Assembly (NCBI GenBank): GCA_024401855.1
Contig: JAKSKH010000009.1
Coordinates: 1 to 64,000 of the forward strand
Reading direction: 5' to 3'
DNA length: 64,000 nucleotides
Source of the DNA: Bacteroidales bacterium
GTDB lineage: Bacteria; Bacteroidota; Bacteroidia; Bacteroidales; UBA932
Part shown: in pieces, positions 63,039 through 64,000 of the stretch
Layout of the letters: every line of letters starts with the position of its first letter
Position numbering within the stretch: the first letter of the stretch is position 1
Notes under the pieces: generated by a model
What the model saw: the letters and a program-made list of their open reading frames with translations, nothing else
What the model was told of the DNA's origin: nothing
Databases searched by the model: none
Made by a program: the position numbers and the translations under genes

Positions 63039-64000
63039 CTATATGAACTTCTCACTTTTAAGAAACTGGAATAATCCGGTAAAATATATGCCGTGATTAT
63101 CCCTATATGGCATTATATCATCCTTGACGATGACAATCTTCTGGAAAGAATCACCAATGCGAAGCAGTGAATTCAGTTCCTGCTGCCTCTTTTCCTCATC
63201 GGAAATCTCAAAGGCTGACTGAATGTAGTACTTGTTGTTGCCGTCCGCAGCAATGAAGTCTACCTCATATTGTCTGTATTCGGATTTCCCGTCTTTCATT
63301 ACCCTGTGTTCCACCACCCCGACATCTACGGTATACCCCCTATGAAGGAGTTCATTATATATGACATTCTCCATCAGGTGTGTGGGTTCCATCTGCCTGT
63401 AATTCAGACGGGCGTTTCTCAAGCCCACATCTACGGAATAGTATTTCTTGATATTCTCATAATACCTGTTGCCCTTGATGTTGTACCTCCTTGCCTCGTA
63501 AAAAAGGAAGGCATCTTCAAGATAGCCGATATATTTGGCCACGGTGTCATCGGAGATTTTGATTCTGCGTATACTCTCAAGTGTGTTGGTTATTCGAGTA
63601 ATATTCGTCAGAGAGCCGATGGAAGAACATAATGCATCTGCTATCGCTTCCAGCGCATCCCGATTCTCCACGTTGTGACGCTCGACAACATCGTCAAGAT
63701 AAGTTTTCTTCCATAGTTTCTGGAGATACGTGATTTTCTGCTCGTTTGTCGGCATCTTCCTCAGTGCAGGCAGGCCTCCGAACGTGTAATACTCTTTCCA
63801 GAGCTCGTTCTCCGACTCGGTTCTTCCCTGGCAGAATTCCCCGAATGTGAATGGCTTCAGGTTCACCTCATCTGTACGACCACGGAAGATGGTGTTGATT
63901 TCGCTTGAGAGGAACTTCGAGTTGCTGCCGGTGATATACACGTCCACGTTCGGACGCTTGTTGAGTCCGTTTACAATCTTCTCGAACCCTTCCACTTCCT
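63039..64000 (-). CDS. AAA-family ATPase with DUF4143 domain (5' end outside the window)
   Basis: The C-terminal 320 or so residues of a protein whose start lies beyond the window edge; the frame is open to base 64000. The sensor-like VYITGSNSKFLSSEINTIFRGR is followed by the FTFGEF segment and a DUF4143 region (YLEDAFLFYEARRYNIKG, YYSVDVGLRNA, LMENVIYNELLHRGYTVDVG, VDFIAADGNNKYYIQ). The Walker A motif would be outside. Such ATPases are common in Bacteroidota and often act as accessory or defence-island genes; no function is established. Confidence 0.85.
   Translation of the reverse strand, partial: EVEGFEKIVNGLNKRPNVDVYITGSNSKFLSSEINTIFRGRTDEVNLKPFTFGEFCQGRTESENELWKEYYTFGGLPALRKMPTNEQKITYLQKLWKKTYLDDVVERHNVENRDALEAIADALCSSIGSLTNITRITNTLESIRRIKISDDTVAKYIGYLEDAFLFYEARRYNIKGNRYYENIKKYYSVDVGLRNARLNYRQMEPTHLMENVIYNELLHRGYTVDVGVVEHRVMKDGKSEYRQYEVDFIAADGNNKYYIQSAFEISDEEKRQQELNSLLRIGDSFQKIVIVKDDIMPYRDNHGIYFTGLFQFLKSEKFI

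Overview
The window looks like chromosomal DNA from an anaerobic member of the Bacteroidales (Bacteroidota). Evidence: a SusC/SusD pair, several start regions preceded by the Bacteroidota -7 element TAnnTTTG, a serine-type sulfatase with GH92 and GH127 glycosidases, an Rnf complex with an adjacent RseC-like gene, and an F-type ATP synthase operon in the Bacteroidota order atpD-C-B-E-F-H-A-G. The genus cannot be fixed from the sequence. No tRNA, rRNA, CRISPR array or phage module was seen.

Layout. (1) 1-501: a terminator for a + strand gene outside the window, then a gene-poor stretch. (2) 502-18597: one long minus-strand run. In transcription order it holds a C4 zinc-ribbon protein, dnaB, rseC, rnfBCDGEA, an NfnAB-like pair, a YitT-type membrane protein, aspartase, rhamnulokinase, rhamnose isomerase, a rhamnose permease, a CobW-type GTPase and, after a 94-base gap, an exported metallo-beta-lactamase-fold protein. 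(3) 18642-26006: a minus-strand M23-M23-MerR group divergent from alaS, then a gene that joins an LptF/LptG-type permease to methionyl-tRNA formyltransferase. (4) 26003-28712: a Tat-exported aldo/keto reductase coupled to a membrane polyferredoxin. (5) 28783-34401: a SusC/SusD/lipoprotein operon with its own terminator. (6) 34908-37034: menA, a CPBP protease and an RbsD/FucU-like lipoprotein. (7) 37005-45151: an S41 protease and the ATP synthase operon. (8) 45247-49749: a 106-bp perfect inverted repeat enclosing an M16 peptidase, a C_GCAxxG_C_C protein and a RAYT/IS200-like HUH transposase. (9) 49781-54107: a DUF3737 protein, a MATE exporter, an AI-2E family transporter and an APH-fold protein. 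(10) 54169-63014: a carbohydrate-degradation locus with an unassigned hydrolase-like lipoprotein, GH92, sulfatase and GH127. (11) 63039-64000: a DUF4143-type ATPase cut by the window edge.

How the genes fit together (inference). Rnf, the NfnAB-like pair and the ATP synthase would form a ferredoxin/NAD(P)H and ion-gradient energy system. The rhamnose genes feed sugar into it, and aspartase supplies fumarate. Menaquinone synthesis (menA) is consistent with fumarate respiration. The glycosidases and sulfatase would release sugars from sulfated, mannose- and arabinose-containing glycans.

The most notable signals are the LptF/G-Fmt fusion, whose Fmt part has no usual start codon, and the perfect inverted repeat next to a RAYT, whose inner ends carry a promoter-like sequence directly upstream of both flanked genes. 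Others are a set of start codons 4-7 bases after a TAnnTTTG box (candidate leaderless mRNAs), a terminator whose T-tract doubles as the next promoter, and an APH-fold protein with its metal-binding Asp replaced by Gly.
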